A DNA stretch of 64,000 nucleotides, taken from the NCBI GenBank assembly GCA_964023205.1, contig OZ026844.1, positions 34,457,326 through 34,521,325 of the forward strand, read 5' to 3'. The translations under genes were made by a program, and so were the position numbers. The stretch is from Lutraria lutraria (taxonomy: Eukaryota; Mollusca; Bivalvia; Venerida; Mactridae). Of the stretch, positions 39,421-52,108 are shown one piece after another (the stretch's first letter is position 1; each line of letters begins with the position of its first letter). A model generated the notes under the pieces. The model searched no databases. It was not told where the DNA came from and was given only the letters and a program-made list of their open reading frames with translations.

Positions 39421-40820
39421 GATAATCATTCCCCCTAGGGTTAGTATTTCATAAAGGTGCTCATACCAGCATATGCAACATTTATAGTTTCATATGCAAA
39501 AAAAGATTTCAGAATGTCCTTATGTTGCATGAATATAAAATGAATTTGCAAGCATTCTGAGTAATTATAATTTGACAAATCTAGGTAATTACCCAGTAAA
39601 CTCATTATAAATCTATAAAGATATTCCATCACTAGTAATCGTTTTATCAATAAAGACGCAGATGCACATATGGGGCTTTGGATCAGGAAAATTTCATGAT
39701 GTCTTCTTCTGATGAGTTTTCGCATTAAAATCCCATGATCCATTAATCTAGCCAGAGATTGTATCTATAAGTTCACTTAGTATTAGTACGAACATACAAA
39801 ATATATAGATCACAGAATGTATAAATCAAAATAACTACAAAGACATCAAAATATCCAAGATACATCAAAGGGTGATGTTATGACGTTATTGGATAAGGAA
39901 CGAATATACATCAAAGATTACCTGGTTCCCACCTTCTGATTTAAATAAAAAGCACCAATGATTATGTTTGAGATAGAAGCCAGATACCCGGTACTGGATT
40001 GACGGATGAACAGAAACATACATAGATAAATAAAATGATACAGTGAATATTTCTGATACCCTGCAAGCATGCCGTTACTGACCTTAACAGCACCTGCAAC
40101 CAACCCTAACAATCTTTGGATTTTAACTATCACAATTTATTTTGCCCTAAAATACAAGAAACACGCTCAAGCTGGCCTCCTGCCCAATGATGTCATGCAT
40201 AAAAGATATGGACTCTGTCAAGAAAGTCAGCTAACTTTCTGTGAACAGCAGAATGATTTTGTTCAGATGAAAGAAATATGATTTCTGAAAAAAATGGTCA
40301 ATTTTATTTGATGGAACATTAATTTTTGGCAAAAAAAAATGACTCTTCAGAGATTAATACAAGAACAATTATATGCCTTTAAACTCATCTTCCCTGGTAT
40401 AAACTTTAAATGGCTAAAAATATCCAAACCATCTTTTATCAAAGTGGGAAGAAATGTTACAAGAAGTTCATGAAGCCCTGAACCATTTCCGGACTGGTAA
40501 TCTGTCTTAATTATAGTACAGATAAAACATTGAACCAGTCAGTATACTAATTACTGATAGAACATGAATGGCAAAAATTTGATGATCCGGCATTTTTTAT
40601 CTTGATCAAAAGGGTACCGGAGTTACCTTCCCCCTGTACCAAGAAGCTGCCTCCCACATACCTAGAAGCTCGGAGTGCTTCCCTATTTGAAATGTATAAC
40701 GTAAATCAGTTAATCAATTACATGCATCATATTCTGAGCTTTTTGTTCTCATTCCTTTAATTCTAAGCATATCCAAATCTTGTATTCTTAACTTATTCTC
40801 TATAAAACAATTCATGACAT

Positions 40821-40845
40821 CCCCCCAACCCCCCCACCCACCCAC
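40821..40845 (-). repeat. G-quadruplex-capable tract on the PDZRN sense strand
   Basis: The plus strand is C-rich: CCCCCCAACCCCCC, then CACCCACCCAC. On the minus strand this reads GGGTGGGTGGG followed by longer G runs with very short loops, a textbook four-tract quadruplex motif. Since PDZRN is transcribed from this strand the motif would also be in the pre-mRNA. It may instead be only a decayed G/C-rich microsatellite. Confidence 0.6.
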
Positions 40846-41591
40846 TCAATCCCAAGCTTAATTTGTAAACAAACACCAATTATTTTCTTACAAAGATAAA
40901 AATTTGTACATGCATTTTCTTATAAATTAATATGTCAATTCATACAACAAACATGGGTAGAGCCTGAGGCATTAATTACTTCATTAAATAAACTGAAAAA
41001 GTTAGTGTAAGTTTCCGGTTTCCTGGAAGCAAATTTTATGAGAACAGCTCAAATTTTACCTACATGCTGAGATTTTACCATTAAAACTCGAGATCCATTA
41101 GACAACCCTAGATTGTGACATCATACTTAATTACCTTATCCTTAAATCCAAAGTTGTCCTAAACATCTGATGAAAGGTCATCTTAACTTAATGATTGATA
41201 ATCTTTAATTAAGTGTACAATTAATAATGATCAGATGCAAATAAAAAAAATATAAATTGATATCAAAGGTTATCTTTTTCTCACCATTCATTATATAGAC
41301 AATGATGAACAAAACCATGTCACCATTATTTTCTTTTGTATCAATTGTGAGGTCATAAGGAACACCATAAAAAGTGGGGAAAAATAAGAAATATTGACAA
41401 TTGACAAACAAAACAGTCTGCATCAAAGGTAATGACAATTAAATCAACACAAATTCATCAGACTGGTGTTAGCAACATTGGATAAAATAAGTAAAATAAA
41501 CATATAAGAGCATTCAGATGATTGATAAAACACCATTCAGACTGCTTCCAGGAAACTATTGGTACAATTCCACAAATTTCTTGTAAATATC

Positions 41592-41613
41592 TTTTTTTTT
41601 GGGGGGGAGGGGG
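41592..41613 (+). repeat. T9-G7-A-G5 low-complexity tract
   Basis: A run of nine T is followed by GGGGGGGAGGGGG in AT-rich DNA. It is a low-complexity tract with weak quadruplex potential on the plus strand. Confidence 0.9.
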
Positions 41614-44364
41614 CATCATGATTACTTAATATTAGGTTTACAAACATATAAATGACATTTAAAGGTGTAGCAGTAATTGCCACACCTCACCAGACCAAAA
41701 GATACCATCTAATTCCCTTTGATCAAAGTCATTCATTACAGACAAAAAACAACAGAAACACCAGACCTAACAACATTAATGTGTTCTCCTGAAGTGAGTT
41801 TCTTGGTCGATTGGGACAAAAAACGAGAAACACACAGAGCCGTTAAACAATTTCAGATTTTTTTACATTGTTCTTGAAATGAATTATTTTAGATAAAAAA
41901 TAAAAGTGTGATACAATTATGTTTGTTGGATTTATTTATAATTCCTTGAGGCTGTGATCGTGCAAATTCCCCCTCTGATAACATGGAATTGTGTTTTTTA
42001 CGTGATAAATCACAAGACTTCATATTTCTTCCCAAGTAATATACCATTTTCTCTCCCAGATTGTTAATAAATATTTAGCAACTTATTAATTCACCAAAAT
42101 GCAATAATAATTAACCCAAAGCCTCTTAATTAGCCTAAATTACCCACAAATGCCTAGGGAAAACCCACTTTCCTCATATTTTTCATTACTCCATCAATAA
42201 ATTGACAGAATCTTCTAATTAGAGAGCACCACCCCAAAGATTTATAATGTATCTATTTTATTGGAAGATAATCGGGTTTTGATAGACGCCCATTATCCCA
42301 GAGCTAAAATATAAATGCAAGAATGTTTTAGCCCAGCTTGAAAGCTATTTTCTGTGTTTCTAGACAAATTCCCCAGAAAACACATGGTTCTCATTATTTC
42401 TTCTACTCATTTAATTGGTTTTATACCTGCAATAAGTTTTGATGGAAAACCTGGAGCCGAGACATCAGGTTTTTTACCGTAAGAAACTTTCCCTTGTTCG
42501 CTAAGATGCTACAACTAATGTTTTTTGCCATCCATCTAGAAAAATAGTAAAAGAAGTTTTATATGTTAAAACCTATAAAGGCAGACATATCTTTTAACAT
42601 TTATTTACGACTTCATTCGATAAAATATAGCCAAGAAAAAGACAAAGAGCCAAAAATCATGCCTTCATTGCTCTATGAATCTGTCATGAAAAAAAGCCTT
42701 GAATGAAGTCTAGGGTATAAGACTAATAAATATTAAACTTACAACCCCAGACTTCACTGTGTCCATATAGAATTACTTAAATTACCAGTATCCATAATGG
42801 TCACTTCTTGTTATACAGTGGAGGGACATACAGACATTTATAATTGCATGTGCATATATGTTTGTATTGCTTATGTGTGAGTTAAGGAGTTTTAATCATC
42901 TACATATTAATGATCCTTTGTAATATGATGATATCAGTTCAACTTAAATCAAAATAAGACAAGAAATACAGGTAAAAACAACCAACACATTACCAGAAGG
43001 AGATGTAATACACAGATCTACCTTCCAGAAACAGCAAAACGATTGGCACAACATCCAGCATTATCTCTATCTAAATGAAGTGATCTTCTCCCAGTGGATC
43101 AACCACAAAATATTAGTAATTTACTCAGAAACAACCTAAACCAGATTATATAACACTTCATCATTCACAAATCAATCTGAGAGAAGTCTAAAGCATCTAG
43201 AAAATCAATCCGATTATCTGTCATTTAATGTAGGAATGGTCGCAAACAACATTGCAGAAATATGCTTGATTGTAACTGGATAAAGTATTCAACTAGCTTT
43301 GGAAGGGCAATGATGTGAACAATTATTAATAAATCCATTTATAACAAAAACTTGGACATTTTTATATCAGAGCATCATTTGACAATGCCAATCCCAGAGC
43401 CATCAATTTTGCAATAGGCGGTAGGTAACTACAAATGAAACATGTTAAATCTATAATGCTCAACAGCAGAAACATACAAAACGTTGGTTTTTTAACATTT
43501 TTCAGCCCAGAGAGCAGATCTGTTACCCTACGCCAATTACAGAACTCAAATGGAAACCAAACATTACCCAGAAATAATTGGCATCAAGTGAAACATGATT
43601 CTACTGCATTTTCAGTAATTACTTAACAAGCCTAATAATTGCATTTGAAGGCCAAATTTAATTTAACAAAGCTGCAGTACAGCACGATGGATACAATTAG
43701 TTTAGACAATAAAATTTACAGCAAAGGTGCACAATAAAATGGTTTAGAAACGAGACAAGACAGAGTTTGACTTTATGCCAGGCTATATAAACAGGTTGGC
43801 CCAGCAGGCTCATATCTCCAATCTACTAGTTAAGCACAAGAAGCAAATGAATTTTGTTTCAACTAAAAGAGAGCACTCACCATGACACAAGTTACATAAA
43901 ACACATATTTTCAGATCACAGAGACTTTCAAATTCCCAAAGTGGATCTATAAAATTTTAATTACATTTAGAAGCCAGTCAGTAGAGAGTCCTACCACAGA
44001 CAATCAACAATACGCTGCAGTTACAGATTACCACCATGTTAAAGTTTCGAAATTGGATGATAATGTTTTTTAAGGCCATTATAAAAGCCAATGGATGCAT
44101 AGAGCAATCAACATCTATAGGTGAGACAGTGCTTGAAGTGTATTCTTCTAGTGATACAAGGGGATTGGCCTAAATGCAAGGTGAATTAACAAGCACATAA
44201 CCTTCTTTGCTTTTAGCTACTTATGAGCAGATAAGTGAATTCTCTGAATTGGATGGATTCAGCTGATCGGAAAAAACAGGAAGGAGGGAGAACACTTACT
44301 ACAAGATCCCTACAATAGATATAATGAATAACCCTGATGGTAAAACCAGACTTACACAGTTTAC

Positions 44365-44454
44365 CTGTGCACGGCACATCTTTCCACTTCTAATCTTGGA
44401 AATTACCTCAGTATTGAGGTAACATAGATATTTTAGCAAGATTATTTCAAGCAT
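44365..44454 (-). CDS. Candidate alternative first exon ending MCRAQ|
   Basis: On the minus strand a phase-0 frame of 30 codons opens at an ATG at 44454 (weak context) and ends GTGCACAG before a GTAAAC donor (44364-44359). A second ATG at 44379, with A at -3, gives MCRAQ. Splicing to the known exon would produce CRAQ followed by VNGRDLS; Gln before Val-Asn-Gly is what I recall for the short vertebrate PDZRN4 isoform. The frame resembles no known domain and its AT-driven composition could be chance. Confidence 0.15.
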
Positions 44455-46094
44455 GTATATAATTTAGCAATGAGTATTAGTCAGTGGTAAAAAGATTTAC
44501 ACAAAGCTGAAGTGGATAAAGTTCAGCATGTGCAGTAAACTTCCCTGAGGCAACCATTCCCTGCAGACACTTCAAAGAGCATTTAATCATAACACAACTT
44601 AACCAACATTTCAAAATGGGTAAAAATGATCACAGTTATGCTGCAAATAAATCGATTAAATATGCATTTGTGTAATATTCCCATGATATCAAATGACTCT
44701 TTTAGAACATACATAATGCACTGAAGAGGCAAGAGACATTATTTCTACCTTTCCCATGGTATTAGCTCATGTCTTTTTTGTTCAAAGAAAACTAAGTTAA
44801 CAGAAAAATCCCTTTATAAGTTACAAAGTATGCCACACGTCATTGGACAGTGGCAATGAGGCAGAGTCTATGACAACACAAAACCAGTCTATATAATCAT
44901 TAATGGGTCATTATGAGCCCTGCCACCATACCAGTATGATGATGTCAATTCTACTCTAACCCTTTCATGTCCATCATCAAAATCTCATTTAAGATTAAAT
45001 AAACCATCATCTTCAAGTGTTCGACATTCCATAAAGTCAAGAATGATTCAAACATCTCTGGATAAAAAACAAAGGTTTTTATACTGAAAACTCATAAGGG
45101 AAGCAATATTTTGTTCACCATTAAAAAATTTGACAACTATGACAAAAACGAGAATAGAGTTTTTTTTTAAAGATAACACAAAATAATTTGTTCTATCAAA
45201 AAGTCATTATTGAGACAAATTATTTACAACAAGTTATGAATGCTTTTTTTTTGATAAAAAAATATTTTTTCTTATTTTGCAATGATTTTGTTCAATAAAA
45301 AGACAGTATTAATTGACACATACAGCATAAAACATTCGATCAATCATGCAAACAGTAAATAAGGAACAGATGAGCAAGATCATTGGAATGTCGAAATAAA
45401 TAAATTGTATATGATGTCTTTGTTACCAGGTATTTTATATCTGAACAACCCAAAAAAAAACTACTAAAATATGAGAACTGTAGAAGATAAATAATACATT
45501 TTCTAATTTATCATCCTTGAAATATCTAAACAAAAATATAAATTTCATGAACTAGAGCCAAAAGACAAATTATATATGTCCCATATGCAAAATGTGTATC
45601 ATCAGATAATTTAGACAAATCATGGATATCCCACAGGGGTTACGAGTAAATCATATTAAACACAACAAGCTTACATACTTAACTCAACTATTAATCAAAT
45701 AAAACTTAGTTTAATATCATAATCATCAAAACATCAAAAGATTTTGTAGGACAATTTTTTTTTTTCAGCACAAAAACAATGTTGCTATAACATGTCCTAT
45801 CTTGAAATGCATCAAAGGGAGTTCAGAGTTTGCCCTAATCCCTACAGACATGAGAAACATTAATTTTAATATGTCAATTGAAAACTGCTATGAAGTTAAG
45901 GAACTTTCATTAATTTGTTTAAATTTAATTCAATCCTTCGGGAATGGTGAAAAAAACCCAGTCAAAGCAATTTGAGAATCAAAAGAGATCCAAATCATAG
46001 GAGAGACTGAGTGTGTTAGAAATAAAAACAAGATTTGAATTTCACAGAAAATATTAAAATTTGAACAAATAAGATTTGAGATGAAGTCACTTAC

Positions 46095-46174
46095 CAGGAG
46101 GTACAACATATTGTTCCTCTGCGTCTTTCAGAGTCTGTTTATGATAAGGATACCGGTATAAATTCCTTGAAAAA
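46095..46174 (-). CDS. Candidate exon with strong CCTG|GTAAGT donor
   Basis: The minus strand has TTTATTCCACTAG (possible acceptor, AG at 46176-46175), 80 nt, then CTCCTG and GTAAGTG. In the phase compatible with the known exon it reads a TGA stop, KTQRNN, then MLYLL followed by VNGRDLS. That would be a first exon with a five-codon N-terminus and A at -3 of the ATG. Another frame is open for the whole exon and reads KDAEEQYVVPP. EEQY also occurs in the short vertebrate PDZRN4 N-terminus as I recall it, but that frame leaves in phase 1 and does not join the known exon. This is either a real alternative exon or chance. Confidence 0.2.
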
Positions 46175-49100
46175 CTAGTGGAATAAAAGTTTAGATAATT
46201 CGGATGGTGAAAATACTGTTAAGTTCCATAACTGACATGGACAGTTCAAACAGAACCACACAAATGTTGAACACACAGATCATAACCTTGACGATTCAGT
46301 CCAAAAAGTTCCACTTAACTACCATTAATAATAAAATCAAATCATTTACAGCATCAATGTCCAGCAACATCAGTAATTCAAGAAGTATTAGTACCAAAGA
46401 ATGATACAGTTAGTAATGAAGTCTACAAAACTTGGGTGGCACATTTTACATCAAGTGATTAATGCCATTCACTAAACATGGTCAGCAGATGTCCGAAAAA
46501 TTCCAACTTGACTGTACATGCATATGGTAAGTATTAGAAAGATGATCCAAGTAATAAACATGAAAGACATGTCAAAGAGGTCAAACTAGCTAATCATTCT
46601 ATCACTTTAAAGTACAACAAATCCACATGTGACTAACATATGTATTGATGGCTCAAAATTACTCCTAATTCCGTATTAAAAATGCTCTTGAAAATGGCAC
46701 TTTAATATCCAACTATTTCAGTCCTGTGGTGAAAATACTCTTTATTCAGGAAATCTTGAACAACCTGTTACCAATCCCCTACTGTCCCACACTGAAACAA
46801 TCTGAACCAAAATGTGGCAATTTATTTAAAAAATACTTAATTTTTACAGGAAATGAAATATTGGCCTTTTCAGAAGGTGGCAAATTCAGCTTGTGACACT
46901 GATTTTTTTATTTACGATTCATCAGCAACATTATCAGAAGAAACAGTTGCATATCCGAGAAATTATGTACAGTTAAACTGATGCGGAGACCCAGAAGTTC
47001 CTAATCAGTGAAATCAGAGCCTAAGAGTTTACACGTTCACTCAAGCAGGTAATTTTTCTCAGCCATTTTAATCTATGTCAAAGCATCCCCGCAGGATGTC
47101 AGAATAACTGTATCCCTTAATTTTAGTATGCTGGCACGCAAAAAAACACAAGAGGACGCTAAGTGTCATGTATAAAAGGGCACACATTGTCTGTGAACTC
47201 TCTGGTCATGTGGTTCCAGTAGAATGGTTAAACACCAGTCACACTACATGGGAATATCATAATACAATTTGTTACACTTGCAGTCAGCAGATCTGACACT
47301 TGAAAGACAACGCTTAGTATAAAAGTGGGGCTTATCAGCATGCATAAGTACCATTAACAAGGTTCCATTAATAAGGGGTAAGATTAAAATTAGGGAGAAA
47401 AGGAAGGGTCAATTACCAGTGGTGTGTGACTAATAAATTAGGGGCCACAATTATAGTTTGATACCTTCACTGATTGGATGTCTGAGTCTGAGTATGTATA
47501 AACCTTAATTCATGACAAGTGGCACAATTTATCACATGATATATACATCTGATAGTTTATTACTGAACAATTGTAACAAATTAATCATTATGTTATAAAT
47601 GGTCCAATTACATAATGAGATGACAAAGCTATCATATGATAACATAATCAAATCAGCTGAATTATGCACATTATCCAGACAGACATAATAAAAGATCTGA
47701 CAACAACAATCCTAACATTATTTATTTCACCCAAGATAAATTTAACTGGTACATAATTAAGTGATAATCAAATAAATGGTAAGGTTGCAAGGTGGTAGTT
47801 TAATTCAGGTTGCATAAAAGAGATGTTTACAGCATTTGAAACAAAATTATATGAACATTTTCAAAATAAATCCAAATGTTATAAAATCTTATTACAGTTA
47901 ATGCTGCCAAGTCAAGTACATACGCAGATCAACCTATTTTTAATACCATCTCTTTGATGTGTAAATTAACCTGATTAGATTTCAATCAATGTGTAAATAG
48001 TTAATTAGTGACCACCCAATGCCCAATTAACGCAATTACCAAGAAGTTCAAATGACCACAAGGTCACTTTAATGGCCTATCATATAGCACGCTGATTGCC
48101 AAGTTACCTTGTAAAAATACTGTTCTCATGCTAATGGACTAACATTATTCCTCTAACTGTTCCACTGTTTTGACCATTCATTACCTCAATTATCAGAAGA
48201 AACCTTTTGATCATGACCAATCCAAACATATTTGAGGATGCTATTTTTCTTTCCTACTCATTCATGTATAGGTTGAAATTATCAAGAAATAAGCCACAAT
48301 AGAATAGCTGGCAACATAAATTGCCAATCAGTGTAACAAGCTGTATTCAAATAATTATATATGTACACATATTGTTGTTTCACTTTTGGTATGACCTGTT
48401 CTAAACAAATTGAAGGAAGAATTTAAATAAGGTTTGGCTAAATAAAAACTTTGTCATTTGCCTAACTAAATACATCAAGAACAGGTACTACAGTACTCAG
48501 TGTCATTTGCAACAACAACAACAAGCACTGCTCACTAATAAACTCCTCTCCAAATGTAAAACATGTTAATTACTGTAATACCTTAATTCCTATGATTACC
48601 CAATTATGCATAACTCAGAGACAAGAATTATATTGGATGTTTGCTTTCTGGGTTTTTGGCTCATGATTTCTGACAAAATGTAACTAAACTTGCATACAAT
48701 GTGAAATAATGAGCTTTATCTTATTACAAAAACACAATGGACTATCTTGAAGTCTGGCATCATTCCTTCAACTTATCTCACAAACATCTCAGCTGATCTG
48801 CAAGTGAGGAGAATCATATTAAAACCAAGCATTCCTCCGACACTGATTTTCACGCCAGGAACAATGCACAAAGCAAGATAAAAGGACATTTGCTCCTAAT
48901 GTTGTTCTAGTTATCATGGAAATCTAAGAAACAATAGGTAGACTGATGATAGACAGAGACCAAAAAATACACAAATGATTTGTACAAACGTCTAGTAAAG
49001 TTAGCAAGTGGAAAACATCAGACAGTTCATTCGGGCCAAGACTGGTGCTAACATAAGGTGTTATAGCTGGCTAGAAAAGAACCAGTTAACACTAAAGTTG

Positions 49101-50916
49101 CATAAAAAAGACGGAAAAACTACTCTATGACGCAAAACGTATCTCACTCATTCAATTACCAATAATTTGTTCCGTTCTGTACAACTTAAACAACTTACCA
49201 TACATTAAATGTGACAAATTACGAAAATTTGAACCAAGCTGGTACCTGGCAAACTGTGTTTAAGCTACAAATCTTCATGGTAGATTTGCTCTGTATACTG
49301 AAAACTAATGAAATCATTTACCTTAAGATATGAATTGCAATTCTTAGAAAAGTTATAGCCTAATATTATTACTGTTTTATAGTGATGGAATATCAACTTC
49401 AGATTGAAAAGCACTTCAGTATCAATGAAATCCTAACCAAACTTCTCTTTGATCTTGATGGGCAGCTCACCAAAGCATGCATCCAGATGACTTAGACTCT
49501 GACTCCTCATACAATCTTAAATTATTTACCAAACTAAGTGGTAGTGGTTACCCGCAGATTTCTAAGGTATGCCTCATATTTTTACTTAAGTAGAAAAACT
49601 GGCATTGTGCTATCATTGAGTTAGATGGAAACTGGCAGATGGTTTAGAACAAACCAAGATATTTTTACGAATGATTCAATTTTTGAAATTCAGATTCCAT
49701 TTGGGATTTCTTAGATAGATAATAAGCAGACGTAAGTCCACCTTTGAAAGATGGGAGTGATATTTACACAGACAACATTCCAATGATGCCTGTAACTAAA
49801 ATTCAGCCAAATTTTACAGTCTAAATAGAAACAATGCATAAATTTAACAACTTCAATTTCCTTCAGTTTTTTTTGAAAATATAACATACTATTTTTCTGG
49901 AGTACTTGAATGAAGCGTAATATTTCAGGACCACACAGGAGTAACAGATTCTACCTATCCTGTTCTGGTATCAAGAACAGCCAAAGTTAAAGTAATAAAA
50001 CAGTAAATATGGGCTTGTTCTATCCTCCATGAAGGCAGCTTAAGTATCAGGTCGGCATGGTGATGTTAGCATTACAATGACTCTTCAGGGTGAATGGTAA
50101 CAGATTCTACACTATAGTCTCTAGAATAGGTAGTTTTAGTGCTATGTATAGATCAGAATTATCTATACCATACTTGGAATAAAGGGACATAAAAGTTGCC
50201 AAAACAGCTTTAATTTTCTGAGAGAACATGACACCAATATCAAGCACAAGATAGATACAGTAACCAGCATTCATACAAAAAGTCAGATTTCAAATTTTTC
50301 AAAAAAGAAATCATGTCACCAAAGCAGTCTGTGTATAGACTATGTTAGAGCAACAATCTCTACATTTTCAGTACAAATTATAACTTTGAAGTCAGGAGGG
50401 AGCCTCTTACAAAATGAGTAATTTGAGGTTGTCAGATAATTAAACAAACAACAATAATAATGTTATAATAAATACATCAAACCATGGCCATTATAACATA
50501 TGATATTGAAGTAAACAGGACCATATTTGATAAAATATAAAATAAAAGAAATTCAATATGTGAGTAAATGAACTGCACTTCCTGTCTAAAATAAAATGTT
50601 TACAAATCATTCTATCTGTTACTTTTTATCAGCAAAATCATTTCCTTCTTTCTAAATTGTAAAGAAGCCTTCGATATTCAATAATACAACGATGCATACA
50701 GCTTTTGTTTGACAATAATTACAAACAAATCATCAGCCAGCTAGAAGTACCAAATGTAGCCAGAATGCACTTCAACAATAATAGAATTCAATATTGAAGC
50801 ACTTTCTACCCAACGAGATGAAGCATTAGATGAATATAAGTGGTGCCATATTTAATAATGCTGTCTAGCAATTTGAATGAACACATGAGAACTATTGTAA
50901 GAATCAAACTGCGGGG

Positions 50917-51014
50917 ACAATAAAATTTGAGGGGTCAACGCAACAGTGTCGTAACTCATGTTGAAATAAGAACAAGTTACGACAGTGTTGCGCTAAGCCC
51001 TCGAAATGTATTGT
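50917..51014 (+). mobile_element. Foldback MITE (98 bp) with 39-bp inverted arms
   Basis: The left arm at 50917-50955 begins ACAATAAAATTTGAGGGG and ends CAACAGTGTCGTAAC. The right arm at 50976-51014 is its inverted copy, starting GTTACGACAGTGTTGCG and ending ACATTGT-like, with a few mismatches. The arms are 39 nt each around a 20-nt loop. The CpG-containing stem is unlike the surrounding AT-rich intron, so this is probably a small foldback transposon or a solo hairpin element. No coding sequence or clear target duplication is visible. Confidence 0.7.
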
Positions 51015-51993
51015 GATTTATTGTGAAACATAAATGAAAGTGTGATAATTATAAATAACAGATTTCAGGTAAACTGTTGAAGTAAGAAACAGTAACAATG
51101 ACTTGTTGATAAACCTTTGCAAAGCATATGTTGACCTGAGATATTGGGGATACTGAGTGAATACAATGAATCTTTTACCCTCATATAAACATTAAATGAA
51201 TCAAGTGCCAGGTTCTGAGATGACAAAACTCAAAAAATTAAAACTGGACATTGTCAGATAGTTTCCTTATGTAACGCAACACACAGGTACAAAGTAAGAT
51301 TCTCTCTTAGTTAGTAAGTGGGGAATACAGTCCTAATACTTGAAATGTTTCTTTGGAACTCATGACACACCTTCTAATCATCAGACTTCTTTGGATAACA
51401 AGCGAAACAAGCTCCTTGGAATACTAGATGAGAAACAAGCCTATTCCAAATGCCATGACATACGTTGCTAATAAAAGGTTTTCATAATATAAGATCAACA
51501 ATGAATCTCAAATAAACATAGTACTGTCAAATAGGTTCAGCCCAGGTTCTGATGAGAATATATTCCAACAATTCTAGTCACTAATCAGAATGACCCAGAG
51601 CAATACCAGAAAATAAATTAACTCAGCATATAGTAACCTGAGTACATAAGAAACAATGACTTGTCCAATTAACATGTGCCCCAATGGGGTAATTAGTTAT
51701 ATCATAACAATGTGTAAGATATAATATCACATTCTAATGGAACATTATCAGCTACAATCATATGCCATTGGGTATGTACTCTAGGGTCACTTGCTGGGAG
51801 ATAATGGTCACAATTTGGCAGCTGTAGAGATCTACAGAAAGATTAACTGGATAAATACAGCTGACAGGACTCTGTATGAAGTCTAACATGGACCTGGATT
51901 ATTTCTGACAGGAGTATTGTACAGAAATCATTAAATGTCTTGTTATAATTATCATGCAGTCTTCCCTTACATGATTGTCAGACGAAAATCACA

Positions 51994-52108
51994 GAGTAAG
52001 AGCTCTAAGTCTCTGAATATGAGCATCTGATTGGTCGGTTATGATAGAAAAAACTGAGTAAGAGCCCTTAAAGTCTTAGAACCCAAGCATCTGACTGGTG
52101 GTTTTTGA
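51994..52108 (+). repeat. Diverged tandem duplication, period about 62 bp
   Basis: The block GAGTAAGAGCTCTAAGTCT, ending in AGCATCTGATTGGTCGGTT, is followed by a second block GAGTAAGAGCCCTTAAAGTCT ending AAGCATCTGACTGGTGGTT. The first starts at 51994 and the second at 52056. Several substitutions show that it is not recent. Confidence 0.75.

Larger units (their letters stand above)
33126..44364 (-). other. Upstream intron, fourth segment
   Basis: AT-rich intronic DNA. It contains the uninterrupted repeat copy at 34449-34624, a diverged direct repeat at 38502-38588 and 38770-38859, a perfect 2 x 32-bp tandem duplication at 39357-39420, a C-rich quadruplex-capable tract at 40821-40845 and a T9-G7-A-G5 tract at 41592-41613. 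There is also a start-plus-donor coincidence at 43881. Nothing in the intervals looks like an exon. Confidence 0.6.

Noticed and set aside
41660..41686. AGGTGTAGC ... GCCACACCT hairpin
   Set aside because: Stem of nine with a mismatch and no T-run or other context; likely chance.
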